From positions 19,145-83,144 of the forward strand of contig NZ_WNXX01000016.1 of assembly GCF_009733795.1 (NCBI RefSeq): a stretch of 64,000 nt of DNA, in the 5' to 3' direction. The notes beneath the pieces are model-generated. The model made no database searches. It was not told the DNA's origin and worked only from the letters and a program-made list of their open reading frames with translations. Of this stretch, positions 53,023 through 62,369 are shown one piece after another (positions within the stretch are counted from its first letter, which is position 1; each line of letters begins with the position of its first letter). The position numbers and the translations under genes are program-made. Source of the stretch: Actinotalea caeni. Lineage in GTDB: Bacteria > Actinomycetota > Actinomycetes > Actinomycetales > Beutenbergiaceae.

Positions 53023-53924
53023 GCAGGGTGCGCGCGAGCACGGCCGCGTTCGTGCGCTGGTGGGTCCCCGCGCTGCCGCGGGCGCGGGTGGCCTGGGTAC
53101 GGGCGGCGATCGCCGTCATGGCGGTGCTCGACGTCCGGTACTTCCTCAGCAGCACCGACGACCGCGCCGCGACGCCGGAGTTCTTCGACCCGGTGCTGCT
53201 GGCCCGCTGGCTGCACCTGCCGCCGGTGACCGCCACGATCGCGACGGCGCTGCTCGTGGGCGTGCACGTCGGGGCCGTCGGCGTCCTGGTGGGCGGCTTC
53301 CGACGCGTGCCGGCGCTCGTGCAGCACGCCGCGGGCGCGCTGCTCGCGGTCGCGTACGTGCTCTGGGTCGTGTGGGGCATGAGCTACGGCTACGTCGCGC
53401 ACGACCACATGGCGATCACGGTCGGGGTCGTGCTGCTGACCACGGCCGGCACCGCGCGCTACGGCGACGGCGAGGGGGCCGACGCCGCCGCCGGGTGGCC
53501 GCTGCGGATGATCCAGGTCCTCACGGTGATGACCTACACGGGCTCGGTGCTCGCGAAGTACGTCGTCTCCGGCGGTTCGCTGCTGCGGTGGGCCACCTCG
53601 GGCACGCTCGCGTGGGCGTTCATCCGCCGCCCGAACGACCTCAACCAGGTGCTGGTCACGAACGCGCTGGTGATGCGGGCGGCGCAGTGGGGCGCGCTCG
53701 CGCTGGAGCTCTCGGCGCCGCTGGCCTTCGTGCTCCGAGGCCGGTGGCGGGCGCTCCTGGTCGTCGGCTTCCTGGGCTTCCACCTCACCACCTTCCTGCT
53801 GCTGGGGATCCACTTCCTGCCCACGGTCGTGTGCTGGTCGGCCTTCGTCCCGTTCGAGCGGGTGCCCGAGTGGGTCCGTGCGCGGCTCGCGGGGGCGGGT
53901 CGCCTCGTAGGCTCGACCGCATGA
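53019..53924 (+). CDS. HTTM-domain membrane protein (vitamin K carboxylase-like fold)
   Basis: The 301-residue protein has about seven membrane helices and resembles HTTM proteins, bacterial relatives of gamma-glutamyl carboxylase membrane domains. Typical pieces are RAAIAVMAVLDVRYFL, QVLTVMTYTGSVLAKYVVSG and LVVGFLGFHLTTFLLLGIHF. Whether it has carboxylase activity is unknown. It forms a tight three-gene unit with the upstream small membrane protein and the downstream oxidoreductase, although the latter also has its own -10. Confidence 0.82.
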   Translation: MSRVRASTAAFVRWWVPALPRARVAWVRAAIAVMAVLDVRYFLSSTDDRAATPEFFDPVLLARWLHLPPVTATIATALLVGVHVGAVGVLVGGFRRVPALVQHAAGALLAVAYVLWVVWGMSYGYVAHDHMAITVGVVLLTTAGTARYGDGEGADAAAGWPLRMIQVLTVMTYTGSVLAKYVVSGGSLLRWATSGTLAWAFIRRPNDLNQVLVTNALVMRAAQWGALALELSAPLAFVLRGRWRALLVVGFLGFHLTTFLLLGIHFLPTVVCWSAFVPFERVPEWVRARLAGAGRLVGSTA

Positions 53925-55402
53925 CGAAGACGACCGACGCGGTCGTCGTGGGCTCGGGACCGAACGGTCTCGCCGCGGCGGTGACCCTGGCACGGGCCGG
54001 GCTCGAGGTGCTCGTGATCGAGGGACAGCCGACGCCGGGCGGCGGTGCGCGCACGCTCGACCTGGGGCTGGCGCCCGGGATCGTGCACGACATCTGCTCG
54101 GCCGTGCACCCGCTCGCGCTGGCGAGCCCGTTCTTCCGCGAGCTCGACCTCGGCGCCCGCGGCGTCGACCTGGCGGTGCCGGAGGTCGCCTACGCCCACC
54201 CGCTCGACGGCGGTCGCGCGGGCCTGGCGCACACCTCCCTGGACCGCACCGCGGAAGGCCTCGGCGCCGACGGCGCGGCCTGGCACGACCTGTTCGCCCC
54301 GCTGGTCGAGGACTGGCAGCCCCTCGTCGCGCTCGCGCTGGGCGAGCGGCCGCGCGGCATCGCCGGCCGGCTCGCCCGCATCGGCCCCACGCGGCTCGTC
54401 GGGCTGGGGTCGCGGCTGCTCGAGCAGGGCTCCCCGCTGTGGGCGAGGCGGTTCCAGGGCGACGTCGCCGCCGCGCTGCTCACCGGCGTCGCGGGTCACG
54501 CGATCGGCAAGCTCCCCTCGCCCGTGGCGGCGGGCACGATGCTCATGCTCGGCACGCTCGCGCACGCCGTCGGCTGGCCGGTCCCGGTCGGCGGGTCGCG
54601 CGCGATCGTCGACGCGCTGCTGGCGGACCTGCGCGCGCACGGCGGCGAGGTGGTCTGCGACACACCCGTGCGGCACTGGCGCGAGCTGCCGCGTGCCCGG
54701 ACGTACCTGTTCGACACCAGCGCGCAGTCGCTCGTGCGGATCTGGGGCGACCGGATGGCGCCGCACGTGCGGTCGGCGCTGGCACGGGTGCGTCCGGGCC
54801 CCGGCGTCGCGAAGGTCGACTACGTGCTGTCGGGGCCGGTGCCGTGGGCGAACCCCGACGTCGGACGCGCCGGCACGGTGCACGTCGGCGGCACCCGCGA
54901 GGAGATGGCCGCCAGCGAGTCCGAGGCGCTGCAGGGCCGGCTGTCCGAGCACCCGTTCGTCCTGTTCAGCGACCCGGCGGTGACCGACCCCGGTCGCGAG
55001 GTCGACGGGCTGCGGCCCGGCTGGGCGTACGCGCACGTGCCCAACGACTGCCCGGTCGACCCCGTCGAGCTCGTCACACGACGGATCGAGCGCTACGCGC
55101 CCGGATTCCGCGACGTCGTCGTGGCGGCCCGGGGGATCCCGGCGAACCGGCTGTCCGGGCACAACGAGGCCTACGTGGGCGGCGACATCGCGCTCGGCGA
55201 GCTGACGATGCGCTCGATGACGCAGCGGCCGCGGCTCGCGCTGGACGCCTACGCCGCGGGCGTGCCGGGCGTGTACCTGTGCAGCTCGGCCGCGACCCCG
55301 GGGCCGGGGGTGCACGGCATGTCAGGATGGTGGGCGGCGCGACGAGCGCTGGAGGATCGCTTCGGGCGAACGACGCCGGTCGATCTTGCACTCTCCAGGT
55401 GA
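53921..55402 (+). CDS. FAD-dependent oxidoreductase, phytoene-desaturase/PYROXD2-like
   Basis: The 493-residue flavoprotein has the Rossmann motif DAVVVGSGPNGLAAAVTLARAG, the second motif LVIEGQPTPGGGARTLD and a C-terminal FAD-binding end YLCSSAATPGPGVHGMSGWW. It belongs to the phytoene desaturase-like group; the substrate is unknown, and no carotenoid genes are nearby. ATG 53921 is 7 bases after TAGGCT, so it may also be transcribed alone. Its stop codon is part of the first CIRCE element of groEL. Confidence 0.87.
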   Translation: MTKTTDAVVVGSGPNGLAAAVTLARAGLEVLVIEGQPTPGGGARTLDLGLAPGIVHDICSAVHPLALASPFFRELDLGARGVDLAVPEVAYAHPLDGGRAGLAHTSLDRTAEGLGADGAAWHDLFAPLVEDWQPLVALALGERPRGIAGRLARIGPTRLVGLGSRLLEQGSPLWARRFQGDVAAALLTGVAGHAIGKLPSPVAAGTMLMLGTLAHAVGWPVPVGGSRAIVDALLADLRAHGGEVVCDTPVRHWRELPRARTYLFDTSAQSLVRIWGDRMAPHVRSALARVRPGPGVAKVDYVLSGPVPWANPDVGRAGTVHVGGTREEMAASESEALQGRLSEHPFVLFSDPAVTDPGREVDGLRPGWAYAHVPNDCPVDPVELVTRRIERYAPGFRDVVVAARGIPANRLSGHNEAYVGGDIALGELTMRSMTQRPRLALDAYAAGVPGVYLCSSAATPGPGVHGMSGWWAARRALEDRFGRTTPVDLALSR

Positions 55403-55411
55403 GAGTGCCAA
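55385..55411. promoter_or_regulatory. CIRCE element 1 (HrcA operator) of groEL
   Basis: CTTGCACTC-N9-GAGTGCCAA has the CIRCE form TTAGCACTC-N9-GAGTGCTAA with two mismatches per arm. It overlaps the end of the upstream gene and a possible -35 TTGCAC (55386-55391) with a -10-like CAACAT 17 bases downstream. Confidence 0.88.
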
Positions 55412-55418
55412 CATGGCG

Positions 55419-55445
55419 TTAGCACTCTCGGGGTGAGAGTGACAA
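55419..55445. promoter_or_regulatory. CIRCE element 2 (HrcA operator) of groEL
   Basis: TTAGCACTC-N9-GAGTGACAA has a perfect left arm and one mismatch in the right arm. It starts 34 bp after element 1. HrcA bound to both would repress groEL until heat shock. The following 157 bp (55446-55602) are the leader and contain the Shine-Dalgarno GGAGG at 55586-55590. Confidence 0.92.
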
Positions 55446-55527
55446 CCGACGCGAGGCGCCGGTCGTGACGCGCCCCGGGGGTTCCACTCGGGTCGCCGAG
55501 CGAGGCGTCGGCCGAGACGGGACGTGA

Positions 55528-57234
<1,707 letters not shown>

Positions 57235-57258
57235 GCCTGACCGTCTGACGCATCACAC

Positions 57259-57292
57259 CGACGGCCCCCGGGAGCGATCCCGGGGGCCGTCG
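57259..57292. terminator. groEL terminator hairpin
   Basis: Arms at 57259-57273 and 57278-57292 pair over 15 bp with the loop GCGA, 24 bases after the groEL stop. It is also downstream of the convergent endonuclease-like gene and may serve both. Confidence 0.85.
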
Positions 57293-57347
57293 TCGTCCGC
57301 GGGCCCGGGTGGGGGACCGGCGGCGCGAGGTCGCGCCGCCGCCGGGC

Positions 57348-58142
57348 TCACGCGGCCCTGGTGCCGCCGGCGAGCGTGGCGCGCACGCAGCCGGCGGCCA
57401 GGCGTGGCAGGTCCTCGGGGTCGACGAGCGCGGCGAGCGCGTCCGGATCGGTCGGCAGCCCGAGGCGAGCGGCGCCGTCGAGGACCCGGGTGTCGAGGTA
57501 GGGCTGCAGATCGGGCCACACGCCCTGCGCCTCCCTGAGCACGATGTGGGCGGCGTGGGTGCCGACGCCGGGCACGCGCCGCAGCGCTCGGTGCAGCTCC
57601 GCGGCCGAGGTGGCCTCGCGGTAGAGGGTCCGCAGGTCGCCGTCGAGCCGGTCGACGACGTCGCCGGCCGCGCGCACCAGCAGCGCCGCCTTGGTGCGGT
57701 GGAACCGCCAGTAGCCCGCGGCCGTGAGGTGCCGCGACACCTCCTCGACCGGTGTCCGCGCGAGCGCCGCCGCGCTGCGGGTCGCCGGGCGCAGCGCCCG
57801 CGCGGCACGGAGGGCGGTGGCGTGCTGCACGGGCGCCGCGAGCAGGCAGGACAGCACCAGCAGCCGGAAGACCGACGACGGGGTGTCCCTCGTCGCGATG
57901 CCCGCCTCGGCCGCGAAGGTCCGCGACTCTGTGACCAGCCGCGCGGCCCGCGCGGCTGGCGTCTCGGGCTCGGTCGTGTCGGGGTCCGCGGTGCTGCGGG
58001 GCTCGGTGGTGCGGGGCTCGGTGGTGGTCCCCGGTCCGGTCGGGGTGCCGGCCGCCGCGGTGCGGCGGGGCTCGGTCGTGTCGGGCTCCGCCGTGCTGCC
58101 GTGCTCGGCGCGCGCGTCGGGGCGGGTCGTGGGGGTGGTCAT
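57348..58142 (-). CDS. Helix-hairpin-helix DNA-glycosylase/endonuclease III-like protein
   Basis: The 264-residue protein starts with a Thr/Pro/Glu-rich, repetitive segment (~60 residues with TTEPRTTEPRSTADP-type repeats) followed by an all-helical domain. A helix-hairpin-helix is visible as RALRRVPGVGTHAAHIVL with a downstream Asp in LQPYLDTRVLDGAARL, as in endonuclease III. The Lys of bifunctional glycosylases and the 4Fe-4S cysteines are not seen, so it may be a monofunctional or structural relative. ATG 58142 is preferred over a longer start at 58241. Confidence 0.7.
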   Translation of the reverse strand: MTTPTTRPDARAEHGSTAEPDTTEPRRTAAAGTPTGPGTTTEPRTTEPRSTADPDTTEPETPAARAARLVTESRTFAAEAGIATRDTPSSVFRLLVLSCLLAAPVQHATALRAARALRPATRSAAALARTPVEEVSRHLTAAGYWRFHRTKAALLVRAAGDVVDRLDGDLRTLYREATSAAELHRALRRVPGVGTHAAHIVLREAQGVWPDLQPYLDTRVLDGAARLGLPTDPDALAALVDPEDLPRLAAGCVRATLAGGTRAA

Positions 58143-58406
58143 CTCTGCTCTCCGTCGTCGGTACGTCTCTGTCCTGGCGCGGTTGGGTGCGTGCGAGCGG
58201 CGTCGGACGCGATGCCTCCGCACCTCGCGCTGCACGGTCACGCTCGGTCGTCCGTGCTGGTGGCGCCGGCCAGGCTGGCGCTGGGCGCACTGCCGCAGGC
58301 GCCCGCACGGATGCGCCGGCTCTCGGCGTGCTCGCCGATGCCGCTGTGGCGAGCGGCGCCGTCGTGGCTGCTCGTGGCCCAGCCGCCCTGGTGAGCGGCA
58401 GCGCGC
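58143..58406. other. Intergenic stretch with a weak rightward 60-codon frame
   Basis: No recognised gene lies here. An ATG at 58212 opens a 60-codon frame to 58394 with mostly G/C third positions, but it has no Shine-Dalgarno, no family resemblance and no good -10. I do not call it a gene. Confidence 0.4.
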
Positions 58407-58952
58407 TCAGTCGAGCAGCGTCGTCAGCTCGCGCCGCAGGTTCGCCGTGGCGGGTTCCTGCCACAGCGCCTGCCCCCGCGGGGTGCGGTAGAGCGGGTCG
58501 AGCGCGAGCAGGTGCCGCAGCACCTTCGCCCGTCCGGCCCGCCACCGCCCGTCGTCGACGTGGGCGTAGTCCTTCCGGACCCGCGCCACGTAGCGGTCGT
58601 ACACCGGCGGGGCGGAGCCCAGCACCGCGAGGTCGGCGTCGCACAGCAGCGCCCCGTGGTGGTCGCCGGGCGCGGGCCGGTGCTCGGCCGTCAGCCGCAC
58701 CAGCCGCGCCACCTCGGCCACGGTCTCGCCGGGCAGGCGACCGGCCAGCAGCGACTCCGCGAGCCGCGCCGAGGCCTCCTCGTCGGCACCGGCGACGCCC
58801 TCGTAGACCGCGTCGTGGAACCAGGCCGCCAGTTCCACCGGCAGCGGCACCGGGCCGTCGGCGACGCGCACCAGCGCGTCCAGCACGGCCAGCAGGTGCG
58901 TGCTGTATGCTGGCCGCGTGACGACGCAGAGCGGCGGCCCGCCGCCACCCAC
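58407..58952 (-). CDS. HD-superfamily metal-dependent hydrolase (COG4339-like), N terminus uncertain
   Basis: The protein has the HD-domain pattern HLLAVLDALVRV, then ELAAWFHDAVYEGVAGADEEAS (the HD pair) and LLCDADLAVLG (last Asp), as in predicted HD hydrolases of COG4339. Relatives carry about 25 more residues at the N terminus with a YxEPHRHYH-type segment; here only AYSTHL remains. The GTG at 58952 places its start inside the divergent phosphatase gene (58918), a 35-bp head-to-head overlap. Either this protein is shortened, or its start differs. Confidence 0.72.
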   Translation of the reverse strand: MGGGGPPLCVVTRPAYSTHLLAVLDALVRVADGPVPLPVELAAWFHDAVYEGVAGADEEASARLAESLLAGRLPGETVAEVARLVRLTAEHRPAPGDHHGALLCDADLAVLGSAPPVYDRYVARVRKDYAHVDDGRWRAGRAKVLRHLLALDPLYRTPRGQALWQEPATANLRRELTTLLD

Positions 58953-59562
58953 CGGCCACCTGGTGCTGCTGCGGCACGGCGAGACCGAGTGGTCGCGCTC
59001 GGGTCAGCACACCGGCCGGACCGACATCCCGCTGACAGCGCGCGGCGAGGAGCTCGCGCAGGCGTCCGGGCGGCTGCTCACCGACTACCGGTTCGTGCTC
59101 ACGCTGTCCTCGCCGCTGCAGCGGGCGCGGCGCACGACCGAGCTCGCGGGGCTGACGTCCGAGATCGACGACGACCTGCTCGAGTGGGACTACGGCGGCT
59201 ACGAGGGCCTGAGCACCAAGGACATCCGCGCGCGGCTGGGCTACGACTGGTCGGTCTTCCGGGACGGCGTGGTGCCGGGCGACACCCCGGGCGAGACGGT
59301 CGAGGAGGTCGCGGCCCGGGCCTCGCGGGTGGTGCGCCGCGCCGTCGAGGCGATGGCCGACGGCGACGTCGCGCTCGTCGGCCACGGCCACTGCCTGCGG
59401 GTGCTGGCCGCGGTGTTCCTGCGGGCCGAGCCGCGCTTCGGCGCGCAGCTGCTGCTCGACGCCGGCTCGGTCAGCGTGCTCCATTTCGAGCGGGAGGAGC
59501 CCGCGATCCGGGTCTGGAACCACGGCCCCGCCGTCGTCGAGGCGGCAAAGGGTCACGACTGA
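58918..59562 (+). CDS. Histidine phosphatase-family protein (acid phosphatase / GpmB-like)
   Basis: The 214-residue protein has the catalytic motif [49 protein letters not shown] and the second His in VALVGHGHCLRVLAAVF. It is a broad phosphatase family; the substrate is unknown. Next to a HisN-like gene it might act on sugar or inositol phosphates. GTG 58918 is 6 bases after TATGCT, so it is leaderless. An in-frame GTG at 58900 would lie before that hexamer. Confidence 0.9.
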   Translation: MTTQSGGPPPPTGHLVLLRHGETEWSRSGQHTGRTDIPLTARGEELAQASGRLLTDYRFVLTLSSPLQRARRTTELAGLTSEIDDDLLEWDYGGYEGLSTKDIRARLGYDWSVFRDGVVPGDTPGETVEEVAARASRVVRRAVEAMADGDVALVGHGHCLRVLAAVFLRAEPRFGAQLLLDAGSVSVLHFEREEPAIRVWNHGPAVVEAAKGHD

Positions 59563-59601
59563 GGCAGGCGCCCTCCCGCGGCTGGACTAACGTGGTCGCA
59601 C

Positions 59602-60390
59602 GTGGACACCGAGGCCGTTCTGGATCTGCTGCGGCAGACCGCCGTCGACATCATCACCCCGCGATTCCGGTCGCTCGCCGAGGGTGAGGTGTTCGAGAAG
59701 GAGCACCCGAACGACCTCGTGACGGTCGCCGACCGGGAGTCCGAGGAGGCGATCACGGCCGCGCTGCGTCGCGCCTACCCGGACGCGATGATCCTCGGCG
59801 AGGAGGCGACGTCGGCCGACCCCTCGCTGCTGGACGCCTTCGCCGCCGCCGACCACGCGTTCACGATCGACCCGATCGACGGCACCTACAACTTCGTCCA
59901 CGGCAAGGCCGACCACGCGGTGATGGTGGCCGAGCTGCGTGCGGGCGAGGTCGTGCGGAGCTGGATCTGGCAGCCGGAGCACCAGCTCGCCTTCGTCGCC
60001 GAGCGCGGCGCCGGCGCCTACCGCAACGAGGAGCGGCTGCCGCGGCTGGAGCCGGCGGCGAGCCCGGCGGAGTGGGCGGGCATCAGCTCGCAGAAGCACA
60101 TCCGCGGGCACGGCTTCGGCGACCTGGCGCCGCTGCGCGAGACCTGGTTCTGCGCGGGTGTCGACTACTCCCACGTCGCGGCCGGCGACGTCGACTACGT
60201 CGTGTTCGCCCACGCCAAGCCGTGGGACCACGCGCCCGGCGCGCTGCTGCTCGCCGAGGTCGGCGGCACCCTCGTCCGCGGCGACGGCTCGCCCTACGCC
60301 CCGGGCGTCGTCAAGCCCTGGCTGATCGGCGCCGCCAGCCCTGCCGTCGCCACCCACGTCCGCGAGCAACTGGGCGCCGCCCTCACCTGA
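59602..60390 (+). CDS. hisN: Inositol-monophosphatase-family protein, HisN-like histidinol-phosphatase
   Basis: The 262-residue protein has the metal-binding motifs ILGEEATS (Glu), FTIDPIDGTYNFVHG (two Asp) and AKPWDHAPGALLLAEVGG (Asp). It belongs to the IMPase superfamily; in actinobacteria such proteins include HisN (histidine synthesis) and SuhB-type enzymes. Motif 3 with KPWDHAPG agrees with HisN-like members, but substrate choice is not certain. GTG 59602 is 8 bases after TAACGT. The 28-bp repeat array begins 20 bases after its stop. Confidence 0.85.
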   Translation: MDTEAVLDLLRQTAVDIITPRFRSLAEGEVFEKEHPNDLVTVADRESEEAITAALRRAYPDAMILGEEATSADPSLLDAFAAADHAFTIDPIDGTYNFVHGKADHAVMVAELRAGEVVRSWIWQPEHQLAFVAERGAGAYRNEERLPRLEPAASPAEWAGISSQKHIRGHGFGDLAPLRETWFCAGVDYSHVAAGDVDYVVFAHAKPWDHAPGALLLAEVGGTLVRGDGSPYAPGVVKPWLIGAASPAVATHVREQLGAALT

Positions 60391-60410
60391 ACGCGCTCGC
60401 CCCACCTCGC

Positions 60411-60522
60411 TTTCACCGCACTTTGCAACACGCACCACTTTCACCGCACTTTGCAACACGCACCACTTTCACCGCACTTTGTGCCGCGGCCGGGTTTCAC
60501 CGCACTTCCTGTCGCTCGTGCT
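60411..60522. repeat. Left arm of an inverted repeat array: four 28-bp units (family B)
   Basis: The core TTTCACCGCACTTTGCAACA begins at 60411 and 60439 and, in shorter form, at 60467 and 60495, exactly 28 bp apart each time. Units 1 and 2 are identical over the core, unit 3 keeps the first 15 bases and unit 4 the first 12. A more degenerate copy may follow at 60522-60531. The reverse complement is the same core as in the right arm. Confidence 0.92.
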
Positions 60523-60600
60523 CAACCGCACGTCTCGCGTCGGCAGACCCACCGCGCACTCACCACGACGCACTCGACACGCGCCCGACCAACCGGGGGC

Positions 60601-60687
60601 ATGACGCCGACCACGCCCTGCTGCCTGGACATCTGCGCCGACGACCTCGGGTGCTGCACAGCGCGGTGCATTCGGCGTGCGGCATAA
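60601..60687 (+). CDS. Possible 28-residue cysteine-rich peptide inside the repeat loop
   Basis: An ATG-to-TAA frame encodes 28 residues, six of them Cys, in the symmetrical pattern CC-x3-C-x5-CC-x3-C (CCLDIC, ADDLG, CCTARC). Nearly all third positions are G or C. It lies in the loop between the two inverted repeat arms, and its stop is 1 base before the first right-arm unit. There is no good Shine-Dalgarno (only a G run 1 base upstream) and no clear -10. It could be chance in GC-rich DNA, but the cysteine spacing is striking. Confidence 0.25.
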   Translation: MTPTTPCCLDICADDLGCCTARCIRRAA

Positions 60688-60688
60688 G

Positions 60689-60786
60689 GTGCGGTGAAAC
60701 CGGGCCCTGTTGCAAAGTGCGGTGAAACCGGGCCCTGTTGCAAAGTGCGGTGAAACCGGGCTGTGTTGCAAAGTGCGGTGAAACCG
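60689..60786. repeat. Right arm of an inverted repeat array: four 28-bp units (family B)
   Basis: The core GTGCGGTGAAACC begins at 60689, 60717, 60745 and 60773, exactly 28 bp apart. The last three copies are preceded by TTGCAAA, so the longer core GCAAAGTGCGGTGAAACC is shared. They are the reverse complement of the left-arm units. The arms could pair into a long branched hairpin between the convergent hisN and moaD genes, and may act as a terminator; that is inference. Confidence 0.93.
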
Positions 60787-60813
60787 GACCGGGGGGGAGG
60801 CAGGGAGGGGGCG

Positions 60814-61053
60814 TCAGCCGCCGGCGAAGGGCGGGAGGACGTCGACGACGTCGGTGCCGGCGAGCGTGACCTGGGGGTCGTCGACGCGGCGGCCGTCGAC
60901 GAGGAGCGCGCACCGGGTGAGGACGCGCTCGAGGTCGGGTCCGTGCGCGGCGATCATGCGGGCGCGCAGCTCGCCGAGCGTGTGCGCCTCGATGACCTCG
61001 GCCTGGGTGCCCGCCGCCTCGGCGGCTGCGGCGAAGTAGCGCACCTGGGTCAC
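60814..61053 (-). CDS. moaD: Molybdopterin synthase small subunit MoaD
   Basis: MoaD carries the thiocarboxylate sulfur for molybdopterin synthesis. The 79-residue protein has a ubiquitin-like fold (VRYFAAAAEAAGTQAEVIE, then LLVDGRRV) and ends in the required PPFAGG, whose last Gly is activated. The GTG at 61053 overlaps the DUF6457 stop by 4 bases. It is the last gene of the leftward Moco operon. moaA and moaE are not in the window. Confidence 0.93.
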   Translation of the reverse strand: MTQVRYFAAAAEAAGTQAEVIEAHTLGELRARMIAAHGPDLERVLTRCALLVDGRRVDDPQVTLAGTDVVDVLPPFAGG

Positions 61054-61304
61054 GACGCCTCCCACGCGCGCGCGGCCTCGGCGGCGGTCGCGCACGCCGC
61101 GCGGACCGCGTCCGCGCCGCCGCCCTGGGCGGCGGCCGCCAGCCCCACGACGAGCGCGCTCACCGGCGCCGCCGGGCGGTCGACGTGGTGCGCGACGTCG
61201 CGCGTCATGTCGAGGATCGTGCGCAGGTCGACGGCGCCGGGGTCGACGCCGAGGGTCGCGCACAGGTGCTCCACCCAGGCCTGGATCGGGGGCAGGTCGC
61301 TCAT
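61050..61304 (-). CDS. DUF6457 protein of the molybdenum-cofactor operon
   Basis: The 84-residue helical protein matches DUF6457 (IQAWVEHLCATLGVDPGAVD, DMTRDVAHHVDRPAAPV, EAARAWEAS). Such domains are often encoded next to, or fused to, MobA in actinobacteria, so a role in molybdopterin guanine dinucleotide formation is likely but unproven. It overlaps both neighbours by 4 bases. Confidence 0.85.
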   Translation of the reverse strand: MSDLPPIQAWVEHLCATLGVDPGAVDLRTILDMTRDVAHHVDRPAAPVSALVVGLAAAAQGGGADAVRAACATAAEAARAWEAS

Positions 61305-61915
61305 CGCGGGCCGTCACTCCTTCGCCGTTCCGCTCTGCTCAGATCCTCCCAGGTATCGATGTCCGCCGCAGCCTCCTCCGGCGCCGCGGCCCGGTGCAGC
61401 ACCAGGCCGGCGGTGAGACGTCGCATCGAGCACCCGCGCACGCCGCCGACCGCGGCGAGCGCGGCGCGCAGCGCGCCGCGCCGGTAGGCGCCGGCCAGCC
61501 ACTGCGCGCGCCCGGCGGGGTCCTGCAGCACGACGCCGTCCGCCGCCCCCGGCAGGTGGCGCCACGCCGTCAGCAGCCGTGCCGTCGCGGCCTCGGGGCG
61601 GGCGAGGTCGCACGCGAGCACGAGGACGCCCTCGGCGCTCGCACCCTCGCGCTCGTCGAGCGCCGCGAGCCCCGCCGCCAGCCCGGCCACCGGCCCGCCG
61701 TGGGGCGGGTCCTCCTGCACCACCGGGACCGCGGGGCGCAGGGCGGCGGGACCCACGACCACGCACCGCCGGGCACCCGCGAGGCGGGCAGCCGCGACCG
61801 CCCGGTCGACCAGCCGCTCGCCGTCGAGCAGCAGCGCCGCCTTGTCCCGGCCGAGCCGGGAGCTGCGGCCGCCGGCGAGGACGACGGCGTCCAGCGGCTC
61901 AGCGGGTCCAGTCAC
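61301..61915 (-). CDS. mobA: MobA-like molybdenum cofactor guanylyltransferase
   Basis: MobA attaches GMP to molybdopterin. The ~204-residue protein has the nucleotidyltransferase loop VVLAGGRSSRLGRDKAALLL, the segment VVQEDPPHGGPVAGLAAGL and the metal Asp in VLVLACDLARPE. I use GTG 61915, directly before the TGPAEPLDAVVLAGG start; a GTG at 61927 is also in frame. It overlaps moaC by about 17 bases. Confidence 0.9.
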   Translation of the reverse strand: MTGPAEPLDAVVLAGGRSSRLGRDKAALLLDGERLVDRAVAAARLAGARRCVVVGPAALRPAVPVVQEDPPHGGPVAGLAAGLAALDEREGASAEGVLVLACDLARPEAATARLLTAWRHLPGAADGVVLQDPAGRAQWLAGAYRRGALRAALAAVGGVRGCSMRRLTAGLVLHRAAAPEEAAADIDTWEDLSRAERRRSDGPR

Positions 61916-62369
61916 CCGACTTGCCACCGGTCTTCCGCTCGAGCCGCACGCGCGTGATCTCGGTGCCCTTGTCGAGCGCCTTCACCATGTCGACGACGGC
62001 GAGCGCCGCCACCGACGCCGCCGTCAGCGCCTCCATCTCGACCCCCGTGCGGTCGGCGGTGCGGACGGTCGCGCGGATGTCGACGCCGTCGTCGACCACC
62101 TCGACGTCGACCACGGCGCCGTGCACGCCGATGACGTGCGCGAGCGGCAGCAGCTCCGGCGTGCGCTTGGCGGCCGCGATGCCCGCGATGCGCGCGACCG
62201 CGAGCACGTCGCCCTTGGGCACCGCGTCGTCGCGCAGCACCTCGACGACGTGCGGCGCGCACGCGACGTGCGCCGACGCCGTCGCCGACCGGACGGTCGG
62301 CTGCTTCTCGGTGACGTCGACCATCCGGGCCTGGCCCGCGCCGTCGACATGGGTGAGCGGTCGGCTCAT
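61899..62369 (-). CDS. moaC: Cyclic pyranopterin monophosphate synthase MoaC
   Basis: MoaC and MoaA convert GTP to cyclic pyranopterin monophosphate. The 156-residue protein has the segment HVDGAGQARMVDVTEKQPT, KRTPELLPLAHVIGVHG (active-site His) and GVEMEALTAASVAALAVVDM, with the catalytic Lys in KALDKGTEITRVRLERKTGG. Length and motifs are standard. The ATG overlaps the moeA stop by 4 bases. Confidence 0.96.
   Translation of the reverse strand: MSRPLTHVDGAGQARMVDVTEKQPTVRSATASAHVACAPHVVEVLRDDAVPKGDVLAVARIAGIAAAKRTPELLPLAHVIGVHGAVVDVEVVDDGVDIRATVRTADRTGVEMEALTAASVAALAVVDMVKALDKGTEITRVRLERKTGGKSGDWTR

Noticed and set aside
58212..58394. A 60-codon plus-strand gene
   Set aside because: It has GC-rich third positions but no start signals, no similarity, and sits between other genes' ends; not enough support.
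60411..60790. A CRISPR array
   Set aside because: The units are 28 bp including an 8-bp linker, with no unique spacers of 30-40 bp; the two halves are inverted; and no cas genes are in the window.
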